64,000 nt of DNA from Bradyrhizobiaceae bacterium Ga0074131. GTDB taxonomy: Bacteria > Pseudomonadota > Alphaproteobacteria > Rhizobiales > Xanthobacteraceae. The notes under the pieces were generated by a model. That model was not told the origin of the DNA and searched no databases. It saw only the letters and a program-made list of their open reading frames with translations. The stretch lies in contig LNEC01000012.1 of assembly GCA_001464035.1 (NCBI GenBank), positions 1 through 64,000 on the forward strand, written 5' to 3'. Shown here one piece after another: positions 1 to 7,410 of the stretch. Every line of letters starts with the position of its first letter. Position 1 is the first letter of the stretch. Both the position numbers and the translations under genes were made by a program.

Positions 1-390
1 CAGCGGAGGCAATCCGACTTTCCCTGCGCGATGGGTTACGGCTTATACGTGCTCTCCTCGGTGAGCCCTGCACTTTTGCCACCGTCGCCCGCGCGCGTCA
101 GCGCGAACTTGACACCAGCGTGAGGGTGTCAGGACCACACGATTTCGCCGTCCGCTTCAGGCGCCCTCGTCAGGTGCGCCATCCGCGTCCACCGCATCCC
201 CGCCCCGCGCCGGTACGTTGCGCAACGCCCCTCTGGTTGGGACGGGATGGGGATGGATATAGACTGATTTGCGATTTCTGAAAATCAGAATATTTTTCCC
301 GCAGGGGCTTGACGGGCTTTCGGGGTGTTTTGCCCGTCGGGTGGGATTGCTGGGTTCGCGCGACAATTTGCGCTGTGCGCGCATCCGCGC
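1..390. repeat. Repeat-like non-coding edge region
   Basis: No convincing gene is seen here. The first ~250 bases resemble, from memory, a multi-copy intergenic element of Bradyrhizobium genomes that is often mis-called as short hypothetical proteins. Only one copy lies in this window, so repetition cannot be shown from the sequence. A hairpin with arms gacgggc (311-317) and gcccgtc (332-338) lies just beyond the antitoxin stop codon and could help end that transcript, but it has no T run. Confidence 0.35.
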
Positions 391-684
391 TCAGGGCCGC
401 GTGACCGCTTCCATGATCTCCTTGGGGCGCCGCTTGATCGCCAGCAAATAGGCCAACGCGGGAGCATCCGGCATGCGCCGTCCCTGCTCCCAGTTCTTCA
501 GCGTGGAAAGCGGAATACGATACGCCGCGGCAAAGTGATGCTGCGACATCCGCAGCGAAAGACGGATCGCCTTCACATCGGGTAACTCGACTCTGGATAC
601 GCGCAAACCGCGAACCTTCCTGCCGGCGGCATGCTTTGCCGCCTGCTGCATACTTTCGATCAACTCCTTTCCAAACCTGCCCAT
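391..684 (-). CDS. HigA/XRE-type helix-turn-helix antitoxin
   Basis: Predicted DNA-binding antitoxin of a type II toxin-antitoxin module, neutralising the RelE/HigB-like protein encoded just upstream. The C-terminal half has a Cro/XRE helix-turn-helix: a 'LRMSQHHFAAAYRIPLSTLKNWEQGRR' type pattern is visible, with the MSQ..FA and STLKNWEQG blocks typical of the fold. The ATG at 684 has a GGAAGAG-like ribosome site. A GTG at 708 would add eight residues. Toxin-first gene order matches higBA modules, where the antitoxin also represses the operon. It is about 98 residues, normal for the family. The exact subfamily is not certain. Confidence 0.8.
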   Translation of the reverse strand: MGRFGKELIESMQQAAKHAAGRKVRGLRVSRVELPDVKAIRLSLRMSQHHFAAAYRIPLSTLKNWEQGRRMPDAPALAYLLAIKRRPKEIMEAVTRP

Positions 685-711
685 GTTGTTCGCTCTTCCC
701 TTGTCCACAAT

Positions 712-1032
712 TCAACTCTTCAGGATTGCCGCCAGCTTTCGAACGGCCTTCTTTTCGTCCGCCGTGAGATTCTCCTGGCGCGCCTTCGCGTAGACCATCA
801 GCAGATAGAGTGGGCGGTCGCCACGATGGTAGAGATAAATCACCCGCGCGCCGCCGCGTTTGCCGCCTCCGGGCCGGGTCCATCGGATCTTCCGCACACC
901 GCCGGTTTCGGGGATCACATCTCCCTCGTCAGGATTGCCCGCGATGAAATCAATGAACGCCTCCAGCTCGGAAGCGTCCCAGATTTCCCGGGCCTGCCGG
1001 CCGAACAGGGGCGTTTCCACCACGGTGATCAA
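712..1032 (-). CDS. RelE/HigB-like toxin
   Basis: Predicted ribosome-dependent mRNA interferase of the RelE/HigB superfamily. The core 'GGVRKIRW' followed by 'GGARVIYLYH' and 'YLLMVYAK' is the family's central beta-sheet pattern (K/R-hR-x..G..RvIY..), and the C-terminal 'LTADEKKAVRKLAA' helix is also typical. The start is uncertain. No ATG exists near the N-terminus, so I prefer the TTG at 1032, which yields an N-terminus like homologues (ITVVETPLF). A TTG at 1062 or GTGs a few codons further in are alternatives. The stop lies 27 bases before the antitoxin ATG, consistent with one operon. Confidence 0.75.
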   Translation of the reverse strand: MITVVETPLFGRQAREIWDASELEAFIDFIAGNPDEGDVIPETGGVRKIRWTRPGGGKRGGARVIYLYHRGDRPLYLLMVYAKARQENLTADEKKAVRKLAAILKS

Positions 1033-1123
1033 TCGGCGTGCCACGCCGGCACTATACGCCAATGGCGTCCGAAACTCCAGAAGAAAGACGCCATTGACGT
1101 ACCCGGATGAAACTTCGCATCAT

Positions 1124-1870
1124 TCACGATCGGGTCGTCGGCTGACCGGGCACCGGCTCCTCCCCAACGACATGCAGCGCGAACGGTTTGGCCGCACGCC
1201 TGACAACCCGCTTTGTCCGCACCGCCGGCTGGCTTTCGGACGACTGAAACAGCGCATAGTCGCGGCCGAACAGCCAGCGCGATATTTGAAAGACACCGTG
1301 GGTGATGAACAAGGCGGCGAGGACGTCGATCGAATAGTGATAGTGGCCGAGCAGCACGACCGCACCGAAGAACGCCGTCAGCGCGAGATAGAATATGCGC
1401 CATCGCGGGATGTGCCAGAAGGCGAAGGCCGCGAGCAGCGGCAGGCCGGTGTGGCCGGAAAAGAACAGGTCGCTGCCGTAGAAGATCGAGTTGAGGAACG
1501 GCGCCGGCTGCTGCGGATCGATCGGCGACGGCGCCACATGGGTGAGCGACACGAACACCGCGCGGACCAGCAGGAACAGCGCCATGGCCTTGAGCGCGAA
1601 TGGCAGCCGGTTCGGCCGCCACGCCAGCAGGCCAGCCGTGATGACGAAGGCTGCGAACGTGCCGTAGACGAACAGGAAGCGCACATTGAACGGCCCGACG
1701 CGGCTGAGCACGAAATCGGTGACGGGGTTGCTGGCGTGGACCGTGGCATAGGTGACCGCGGCAAAGATCGCGATGGCGCTGGCGGCGAGAAAGACGGCGC
1801 CTTCGCAGACCGAGCGCAGATAGGCGCGATTGCCGGACAACGTCCCGTAGAGCCGTATCGTTTCCTGCAT
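1124..1870 (-). CDS. PAP2-like / sphingomyelin-synthase-like membrane phosphatase
   Basis: Integral membrane protein of about 248 residues with several hydrophobic segments. Residues 138-142 read SGHTG, and residues 176-182 read HYHYSID, giving the His...His-x3-Asp arrangement of the PAP2_C / sphingomyelin synthase-like phosphatase superfamily. It probably hydrolyses or transfers a phosphate head group on a lipid at the membrane. The start was chosen at ATG 1870 because a GAGG motif sits five bases upstream; the longer frame to 1924 lacks this. The C-terminal ~40 residues are basic and probably cytoplasmic. It stands alone, with no lipid genes adjacent, so the substrate cannot be inferred. 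Confidence 0.75.
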   Translation of the reverse strand: MQETIRLYGTLSGNRAYLRSVCEGAVFLAASAIAIFAAVTYATVHASNPVTDFVLSRVGPFNVRFLFVYGTFAAFVITAGLLAWRPNRLPFALKAMALFLLVRAVFVSLTHVAPSPIDPQQPAPFLNSIFYGSDLFFSGHTGLPLLAAFAFWHIPRWRIFYLALTAFFGAVVLLGHYHYSIDVLAALFITHGVFQISRWLFGRDYALFQSSESQPAVRTKRVVRRAAKPFALHVVGEEPVPGQPTTRS

Positions 1871-2393
1871 GGGAACCTCGTGGCTACGACAACTTCGAGC
1901 CGACGATAGGTCGAGGCGAAGCACCGGCTTGTGAAGCAGGCCACACCTCGCGGTTTGTTGAGATTCTTTCAGTCGATGCAGCCCGGTCGGCGGCCTGAGG
2001 ACCGGCCCTGGTGGATGAAAAAGGAGCGCATTCGCGCCCCTTCGTCATTGCGAGCGCAGCGAAGCAATCCATTCTTTCTTTCCGTTGCGCGACGGATTGC
2101 TTCGCTGCGCTCGCAATGACGCTGAGGGAGCTGGGCCGAACTCACGCCGCCGAGCTTACGCCAACGTCTCGCAGCGATCCTTCCAGTCTGGATTCAACGC
2201 CCTGATCAAAGCGATTTTCTTCCTGGGGGACGGATTGCCGGTCAAGCCCGGAATGACGAGCGGGGATAGGCGCCCACCCCCCAACCCTCATAAAAACCCC
2301 CGGCCTTTCCTTGTCATTTCGCCCCTTTGGGGCTAGAACCCCGCCACGTCCGCAGCCCCCGCACCCCTGGAGGCTTGCTGCGGCGGCGAATGG
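1871..2393. other. Intergenic region between the PAP2-like gene and rplY
   Basis: This stretch separates two divergently transcribed genes and should hold both promoters. It contains a 28-bp inverted repeat (2043-2121, listed separately). Around 2229-2262 there is a decayed piece resembling other 'ggattgccggtcaagcccgg..atgacg' repeats. A small hairpin centred on gcccctttggggc occurs near 2322-2335. I see no further open reading frame with coding character. Confidence 0.5.
2043..2121. repeat. Long inverted repeat, 'cgtcattgcgag' family
   Basis: Two 28-base arms (2043-2070 and 2094-2121) are exact reverse complements: cgtcattgcgagcgcagcga... against ...tcgctgcgctcgcaatgacg, separated by 23 bases. 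A second member of the same family is at 10597-10713. Such elements are dispersed in Bradyrhizobium genomes. The sequence would form a very stable hairpin on either strand. Confidence 0.85.
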
Positions 2394-2420
2394 GGCCGCG
2401 ATGCGGCCTTTAACTTTTTG
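2394..2420 (+). promoter_or_regulatory. Terminator-like hairpin in the rplY leader
   Basis: A perfect 6-bp stem ggccgc/gcggcc with a 3-base loop (2394-2408) is followed by tttaacttttt. This is intrinsic-terminator architecture placed only about 20 bases before the rplY start codon. It could be an attenuator in the ribosomal-protein leader or a weak terminator for a transcript entering from upstream. The ribosome site AAGGA lies just after it at about 2426-2430. Confidence 0.4.
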
Positions 2421-2440
2421 AAAACAAGGACTTAAACCAG

Positions 2441-3205
2441 ATGGCGACCGTCAAGGAATTGAAGGCGACCACTCGTCCGGCAGGCGGCAAGGGGGCCGCA
2501 CGGGCAGAGCGTCGCGCCGGGAGAGTGCCCGGAGTGATCTATGGCAACAACCAGCCCCCCGTGACCATCTCGGTCGACGATACCGAACTGCGCCTGCGCA
2601 TCCAGGCCGGCCGGTTCCTCACCACGATTTACGACATCGATCTCGAGGGCAAGAAGCACCGCGTGATTCCGCGCGACTTCCATCTCGATCCGGTGCGCGA
2701 TTTTCCGTTGCACGTGGATTTCATGCGGCTCGGCGAAGACGCCACCATCCGCGTCAGCATTCCCCTGCGCATCGTGAACGGGGACGCGGCGCCGGGCGTG
2801 AAGCGCGGCGGCACCGTCAACATCGTCACCCACACCATCGACCTCGAATGTTCGGTCGACAACATTCCGCAGTATGTCGAAGCCGACGTCAGCGGCCTCG
2901 AAATCAGCCACTCGCTGCATCTGTCCGATATCAAGCTGCCCGCGGGCGTGAAGTCGCTGTCGCGCGAAGACGTCACGCTGGTGACCATCGTGCCGCCGTC
3001 AGGCTATGCCGAAGAACTCAAGGCGGCGGCGGCTGCCGCGGCCGGCGGCGCTGCGGCGACGGCAGCGCCCGGGGCTGCTCCCGTGGCCGGTGCCGCGGCT
3101 GCTCCCGCGGCCGGTGCGGCTCCTGCAGCGGGCGCGAAGGCGCCCGCGGCCGGCGCCAAGGCCCCGGCGGCCGGCGCGAAGCCTGCCGGCGACAAGAAGA
3201 AGTAA
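2441..3205 (+). CDS. rplY: 50S ribosomal protein L25 (Ctc/TL5 type)
   Basis: Ribosomal protein L25, which binds 5S rRNA in the central protuberance of the large subunit. Residues 1-90 form the L25 5S-binding domain (ERRAGRVPGVIYG motif near residues 23-34). Residues 95-190 form the Ctc/TL5 beta domain. The tail from about residue 195 to 254 is low-complexity Ala/Gly/Pro with repeated AAGAKAP units and a Lys-rich end, typical of alphaproteobacterial L25 but long here. The ribosome site AAGGA precedes the ATG. It is followed after two palindromic elements by pth, the common rplY-pth-ychF order. Confidence 0.95.
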   Translation: MATVKELKATTRPAGGKGAARAERRAGRVPGVIYGNNQPPVTISVDDTELRLRIQAGRFLTTIYDIDLEGKKHRVIPRDFHLDPVRDFPLHVDFMRLGEDATIRVSIPLRIVNGDAAPGVKRGGTVNIVTHTIDLECSVDNIPQYVEADVSGLEISHSLHLSDIKLPAGVKSLSREDVTLVTIVPPSGYAEELKAAAAAAAGGAAATAAPGAAPVAGAAAAPAAGAAPAAGAKAPAAGAKAPAAGAKPAGDKKK

Positions 3206-3206
3206 T

Positions 3207-3280
3207 TAGTGTCCCGAAACCGAACTTCGCCTGCGCCAGCAGCAACCACTGTGCGAAGTTCGGTTTTGAAAAGGACACTA
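3207..3280. repeat. Palindromic element 1 (tagtgtcc termini)
   Basis: Begins tagtgtcc and ends ggacacta. Inside, ccgaacttcgc pairs with gcgaagttcgg, so nearly the whole 74 bases folds back on itself. It starts directly after the rplY stop codon. It may act as a processing or termination hairpin, or be a non-autonomous mobile element. Confidence 0.75.
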
Positions 3281-3295
3281 GAAGCCTTAAGTTTT

Positions 3296-3370
3296 CTAGT
3301 GTGATGGTTCAGAAGTTCTCTTGAAGGACTCGCGGCCAAAGTGAAGAGAACTTCTGAACCATCACACTAG
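3296..3370. repeat. Palindromic element 2 (ctagtgtgatggttc termini)
   Basis: A 75-base near-perfect palindrome. The left arm ctagtgtgatggttcagaag pairs with the right arm cttctgaaccatcacactag. It lies 15 bases after element 1 and ends 17 bases before the pth start. Both elements share the tagtgt terminal hexamer, as expected for related short interspersed palindromes. Confidence 0.8.
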
Positions 3371-3387
3371 CCGCGGGATGCCGCGTC

Positions 3388-3996
3388 ATGCGACTGTTCG
3401 TTGGCCTCGGCAATCCCGGCGCGAAGTACGCGCATAACCGGCACAACATCGGCTTCATGGTCGTCGACGAAATTGCGCGGCGTCATGGTTTCGCACCATG
3501 GCGCCGCCGCTTTCAGGGCGAGACCGCGGAAGGCACGCTCGATCGCGAACGGGTGGTGCTGCTGAAGCCCATGACCTTCATGAACGAGTCCGGCCGCGCG
3601 GTGCAGGAAGCCGCCGGCTTCTTCAAGCTGGCGGCCGGCGAGATCACCGTGTTTCAGGATGAACTCGAACTGCCGGACGGCAAGGTCCGGGTCAAGGTCG
3701 GCGGCGGCATTGCCGGGCACAACGGCCTGCGCTCGATCTCCTCCCATATCGGCAACGACTATCGCCGCGTGCGGATCGGGATCGGCCACCCCGGCATCAA
3801 GGAACTGGTGCACGGCCACGTGCTGTCGGATTTCGCCAAGAGCGACCGACCCTGGGTCGAGGCGCTTTGCGAGGCGATGGCCGACAACGCCGGGCTGCTC
3901 GCCACCGAGAAGGACTCGACGTTCCAGAACCGGGTGCATCTGGCGCTGCAGGCCAGGGGATTTTTCGAAGACAAGGACGCTGACGGCGCGAAGTAA
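3388..3996 (+). CDS. pth: Peptidyl-tRNA hydrolase
   Basis: Cleaves the ester bond of peptidyl-tRNA that has dropped off ribosomes, recycling tRNA in the cytosol. It has 202 residues, the normal length. The N-terminal signature GLGNPG (residues 6-11) and the catalytic HN motif (HNRHNIG, His19, with Asn9) are intact. The central MNESGRAV and [12 protein letters not shown] blocks are also present, with the catalytic Asp in the QDELEL segment. It lies between rplY and ychF on the same strand, a conserved translation-linked neighbourhood. Confidence 0.97.
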   Translation: MRLFVGLGNPGAKYAHNRHNIGFMVVDEIARRHGFAPWRRRFQGETAEGTLDRERVVLLKPMTFMNESGRAVQEAAGFFKLAAGEITVFQDELELPDGKVRVKVGGGIAGHNGLRSISSHIGNDYRRVRIGIGHPGIKELVHGHVLSDFAKSDRPWVEALCEAMADNAGLLATEKDSTFQNRVHLALQARGFFEDKDADGAK

Positions 3997-4061
3997 CCAT
4001 TGCCCGTCGACCGAAGACAAAATCACGCGCCGCGATGTCGCGCTGGGGATCGAGACACACC

Positions 4062-5159
4062 ATGGGATTCAAATGCGGTATCGTCGGACTGCCCAATGTC
4101 GGCAAATCGACGCTGTTCAACGCGCTGACGGAGACGGCGGCGGCGCAGGCGGCGAACTATCCGTTCTGCACCATCGAGCCGAATGTCGGCGAAGTCGCGG
4201 TGCCGGATCCCAGGCTGGACAAACTGGCCGAGATCGCCAGGTCGGCACAGATCATTCCGACCCGGCTGACCTTCGTCGATATCGCCGGCCTGGTGCGCGG
4301 CGCCTCGCAGGGCGAGGGCCTCGGCAACCAGTTTCTCGCCACCATCCGCGAGGTCGACGCGATCGCCCATGTGGTGCGCTGCTTCGAGGATTCCGACATC
4401 ACCCATGTCGAGGGCAAGATCGCGCCGCTGGCCGATATCGAGACCATCGAGACCGAGTTGATGCTCGCCGATCTCGACAGTCTCGAGAAGCGGGTCGACA
4501 ACCTCAGCAAGAAGGCCAAGGGCAACGACAAGGACGCCAGGGAACAGCTCGACCTCGTCAACCGCGCGCTGGTACTGCTGCGCGAGGGCCAGCCGGCGCG
4601 GTTCCTGCAGCGCAAGCCCGAGGAAGAACGCGCCTTCGGCATGCTGGGACTGTTGACCTCGAAGCCCGTGCTCTATGTCTGCAATGTCGAGGAAAGCGCG
4701 GCCGCCACCGGCAATGATTTCTCCAGGGCGGTGATGGAGCAGGCGAAGAAAGAGGGCGCGGTCGCCGTCGCCATCTCGGCCAAGATCGAATCGGAGATCG
4801 CGACGCTGTCGCGCGAGGAACGCGCCGAGTTTCTCGATACGCTCGGCCTCGAGGAAGCCGGGCTAGACCGCCTGATCCGTGCCGGCTACCAGCTGCTCGA
4901 CCTTATCACCTATTTCACCGTGGGTCCGAAGGAAGCACGGGCCTGGACCGTCCACCGCGGCACCAGGGCGCCGGCCGCGGCCGGGGTGATCCACACCGAC
5001 TTCGAAAAGGGCTTCATCCGCGCCGAAACCATCGCCTATGACGATTACGTCGCGCTCGGCGGCGAAGCCGGCGCCCGCGACGCCGGCAAGCTGCGGCTGG
5101 AAGGCAAGGAATACGTCGTCGCCGACGGCGACGTCATGCATTTCCGGTTCAATACGTAA
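4062..5159 (+). CDS. ychF: Redox-regulated ATPase / GTPase-like YchF
   Basis: OBG-family P-loop protein YchF (OLA1 orthologue), an ATPase associated with ribosomes and stress adaptation. The start was placed at the ATG of MGFKCGIVG (4062), the family's usual beginning; the frame is open nine codons further upstream. G1 is GLPNVGKS (residues 9-16), a DIAGLVRGAS G3 block follows, and the C-terminus carries the TGS domain (TYFTVGPKEARAW) and the usual DVMHFRFN ending. At 365 residues it is standard length. It follows pth by 66 bases. Confidence 0.96.
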   Translation: MGFKCGIVGLPNVGKSTLFNALTETAAAQAANYPFCTIEPNVGEVAVPDPRLDKLAEIARSAQIIPTRLTFVDIAGLVRGASQGEGLGNQFLATIREVDAIAHVVRCFEDSDITHVEGKIAPLADIETIETELMLADLDSLEKRVDNLSKKAKGNDKDAREQLDLVNRALVLLREGQPARFLQRKPEEERAFGMLGLLTSKPVLYVCNVEESAAATGNDFSRAVMEQAKKEGAVAVAISAKIESEIATLSREERAEFLDTLGLEEAGLDRLIRAGYQLLDLITYFTVGPKEARAWTVHRGTRAPAAAGVIHTDFEKGFIRAETIAYDDYVALGGEAGARDAGKLRLEGKEYVVADGDVMHFRFNT

Positions 5160-5179
5160 GAGTATTGCCCACCCACAGT

Positions 5180-5288
5180 CCTCATCCTGAGGAGCGGCGT
5201 CTTCGCCGCGTCTCGAAGGATGCCTGTTCAGCGTGGCGGCCCATCCTTCGAGACGCCGCGCGAAGTCGCGCGGCTCCTCAGGATGAGG
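5180..5288. repeat. Inverted repeat, 'cctcatcctgagg' family
   Basis: The outer arms cctcatcctgaggagc and gctcctcaggatgagg are reverse complements, and inner arms gtctcgaaggatg / catccttcgagac also pair, giving a 109-base foldback between the converging ychF and DUF4282 genes. A second member is at 31019-31141. Its position suggests it may end both transcripts, but it lacks T runs. Confidence 0.8.
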
Positions 5289-5315
5289 GGAGACTGTTGC
5301 GGCAGATTTGATCGT

Positions 5316-5615
5316 TCAGTGCCCTTGCCCGTGGCCCTGGTCGCGGATCGCGCCGAGATGCTCGTTGATGCGGAACACGATCAGGATGAATTCCGCGGCG
5401 ATGCGCGAAAAGATGACGCCGACAATGACGCTGGCGATCGAGGACAACAGCACGATGAAGCCGCCGAACGGGCTGATCGCCATCGCGGTCAATCCGGTGA
5501 AGATGCCCGATATGCCGAACAGCGCGATCAACGCGATCACCAGCCAGTAGAACGTCTTGATGATGGTGGGCGTGATGAAGCGGTCCCACTGAAACAGATC
5601 CCGAAATTCAAACAT
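5316..5615 (-). CDS. DUF4282 domain membrane protein
   Basis: Small integral membrane protein of 99 residues resembling the DUF4282 family. A short N-terminal segment rich in aromatic residues (FEFRDLFQWDRF) leads into two hydrophobic helices at about residues 17-40 and 50-75, followed by a basic/His-rich tail ending GHGQGH. The ATG at 5615 was chosen for its GGGAGAA ribosome site and the typical N-terminus; the open frame upstream has no such signal. The function of the family is not established. It converges with ychF across a palindromic repeat. Confidence 0.8.
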   Translation of the reverse strand: MFEFRDLFQWDRFITPTIIKTFYWLVIALIALFGISGIFTGLTAMAISPFGGFIVLLSSIASVIVGVIFSRIAAEFILIVFRINEHLGAIRDQGHGQGH

Positions 5616-5825
5616 CCGTCGTTCTCCCGGCGAGTCGCGTAAGGGTTGAGTCCAAACCTGCCTGCACAGGGCTAGCTCCGAATGGTGTTCCGGGCAAGAT
5701 CGCGGACAGCAACGAGGGGGTATCGGTCGCCTGCCGGGCACGAGCCATGCGGGCGGGCGGGTTGAGATTGCCGCAAATAACGGCCACAATCAGGCTTGCT
5801 CGCACCAATTCCCACTCAATCCATC

Positions 5826-6293
5826 ATGCCGCTGACCTTCGAAGACTTTCCGCCCGGCCGTTTCGGCACGTTCGGCCCGCGCCGCGTCACCCGCGAGGAG
5901 ATCCTGGCCTTTGCCGCGGAGTTCGATCCGCAGCCGATGCATCTCGACGAGGAGGCCGCGGCGCGCTCGATGCTCAACGGCCTGTCGGCGTCGGGCTGGC
6001 ATCTGTGCTCGATCATGATGCGGATGATGTTCGACGGCTTCATCGGCCGCACCGCCTCGCTGGGCTCACCCGGGGTCAATGAATTGCGCTGGCTGGCGCC
6101 GCTGCGGCCGGGCGACGACATCACGCTCGACATCGAGGTCGCGGAGGCCAGGGTATCGCAAAGCCGCCCCGAGACCGGCATCGTGACCTTCAGGGGCGTG
6201 GTGCGCAACGCGACCGGGCAGCCATTGTGCGACATGGTCTCTCCGATCATCGTGCGGCGGCGCGGCGATCTCGCCTCGGGGCGGGCCGGCTGA
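5826..6293 (+). CDS. MaoC-like (R)-hydratase family protein, copy 1
   Basis: Hotdog-fold protein of the MaoC/NodN dehydratase family (155 residues), predicted to hydrate or dehydrate an enoyl-CoA-type thioester. The hydratase-2 motif is visible as EFDPQPMHLDEEAA near residues 37-50 (Asp and His catalytic pair), followed by the conserved ASGWH block. The start at MPLTFEDF fits homologues. The stop codon overlaps the start of the next gene in TGATG, so the two are translationally coupled and probably form a heterodimer or a two-component hydratase. Confidence 0.88.
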   Translation: MPLTFEDFPPGRFGTFGPRRVTREEILAFAAEFDPQPMHLDEEAAARSMLNGLSASGWHLCSIMMRMMFDGFIGRTASLGSPGVNELRWLAPLRPGDDITLDIEVAEARVSQSRPETGIVTFRGVVRNATGQPLCDMVSPIIVRRRGDLASGRAG

Positions 6294-6775
6294 TGCGATT
6301 CTTCGAGGACATGGAGATCGGGCAGCGGCGTGAGGTGGGATCGTTCACCTTCACCGCCGACGCCATCAGGAAATTCGCCGCGCAGTTCGATCCGCAGCGC
6401 TTTCATCTCGACGAGGAGGCAGGCCGCCAATCGCTGTTCGGCGGGCTGGCGGCCTCGGGCTGGCATGTCGGCTCGGTCTGCATGAAGCTGCTGGTGGCCG
6501 ACACCCAGCACCTGGCGAAGGAAGCCGCCGCGCGCGGCGAGACGATTGCGATCTGGGGACCGTCGCCGGGGTTTCGCGAACTGCGCTGGATCAAGCCGGT
6601 GCTGGCCGGCGACACCATCAGCTTCGCCAGCGAGATCGAATCGCTGCGGACCTCGGAGAAGCGGCCGGAATGGGGCATCGTGCAGGCCCGCAACACCGGC
6701 ACCAACCAGCGCGGCGAACTGGTGTTTTCGCTGCTGGCGACAGCGTTCGTGCCCAGGCGGAACGCCAATACCTGA
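6293..6775 (+). CDS. MaoC-like (R)-hydratase family protein, copy 2
   Basis: Second MaoC/NodN-type hotdog protein (160 residues), overlapping copy 1 by one base. The motif QFDPQRFHLDEEAG near residues 30-43 and the following AASGWH block mirror copy 1 closely, pointing to tandem duplication. Compared with copy 1 it carries an insertion around LLVADTQHLAKEAAARGETIAIWGPSP-like residues before the FRELRW strand. The start at 6293 is supported by the coupling overlap; the longer frame to 6227 lies inside copy 1. The substrate is unknown. Confidence 0.88.
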   Translation: MRFFEDMEIGQRREVGSFTFTADAIRKFAAQFDPQRFHLDEEAGRQSLFGGLAASGWHVGSVCMKLLVADTQHLAKEAAARGETIAIWGPSPGFRELRWIKPVLAGDTISFASEIESLRTSEKRPEWGIVQARNTGTNQRGELVFSLLATAFVPRRNANT

Positions 6776-6907
6776 ATCGATATGGTTACCGGATTGCGGC
6801 TGCCATCTGGCGAGCTGATGACGATCTTTGGGAACCATCCCGCCGCTAACGCATTCTGAACTTGTGCCTGTCACGATTGACAAGGGACGGACGCGAAGGG
6901 GACGACC

Positions 6908-7051
6908 ATGGCAGACCGCAGCGGCTTGAAACTTGTCGGCTTTATCTTCGCAACCGTGACGCTGGCGGTCATGCTGGCCACCGGGATGGTGGTGAAGGGC
7001 TATGCCGACGGCGCCTATTCCTTCGACGGTGCCGCGATCGCCAGCCGATAA
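6908..7051 (+). CDS. Small single-pass membrane protein (47 aa)
   Basis: A 47-codon frame from ATG 6908, preceded by an AGGGGA-like ribosome site. It encodes a short basic N-terminus, one hydrophobic helix (LVGFIFATVTLAVMLATGM, about residues 9-27) and a short polar tail ending AIASR. The organisation is that of a single-pass inner-membrane protein. No family is recognised. It stands alone after the MaoC pair. Confidence 0.6.
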   Translation: MADRSGLKLVGFIFATVTLAVMLATGMVVKGYADGAYSFDGAAIASR

Positions 7052-7137
7052 GTCATCTTCCGCTAACCATGCCAGCCGGAACCTCCGGTCGCGCATTCAA
7101 GCCAGGTCTTTTGCAACCAGGTCTTTTGCAGCAGCGA

Positions 7138-7272
7138 TCAGCTCCAGGCCAGCGCCATCACCACCACCGCCAGGAACAGCAGGCCGACAAATCGTATCAT
7201 GATGCTGCTGATCCGGCGTGACGAAGCCGGCAGCGCGATCGGATCGGTAGGGTCGGATCGTGTGGTTTTCAT
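7138..7272 (-). CDS. Small single-pass membrane protein (44 aa)
   Basis: A 44-codon frame on the minus strand starting at ATG 7272. The first ~24 residues are polar and basic (Thr/Ser/Arg/Pro-rich), followed by one hydrophobic helix (RFVGLLFLAVVVMALAW) that runs to the C-terminus, ending WS. A tail-anchored topology is likely. The ribosome site is weak. No family is recognised. Confidence is moderate because of its length. Confidence 0.45.
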   Translation of the reverse strand: MKTTRSDPTDPIALPASSRRISSIMIRFVGLLFLAVVVMALAWS

Positions 7273-7410
7273 GGAGACGTGTCCCGCCGCGCCATCGCGC
7301 CTGCCCGTGGGTCGCGGCCAAGACGCCGCCGGTTCAAAGCCATGACGGTAAAACGAGCCGCCGCGCTCCCGATACGGAAGGCGGCGACAATCTGGGCCGG
7401 ATGGCAGGGG

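Noticed and set aside
3040..3200. Repeats at the 3' end of rplY that could look like a CRISPR or VNTR array
   Set aside because: They are codon-level Ala/Gly/Pro/Lys repeats of the L25 tail in frame; no spacer structure.
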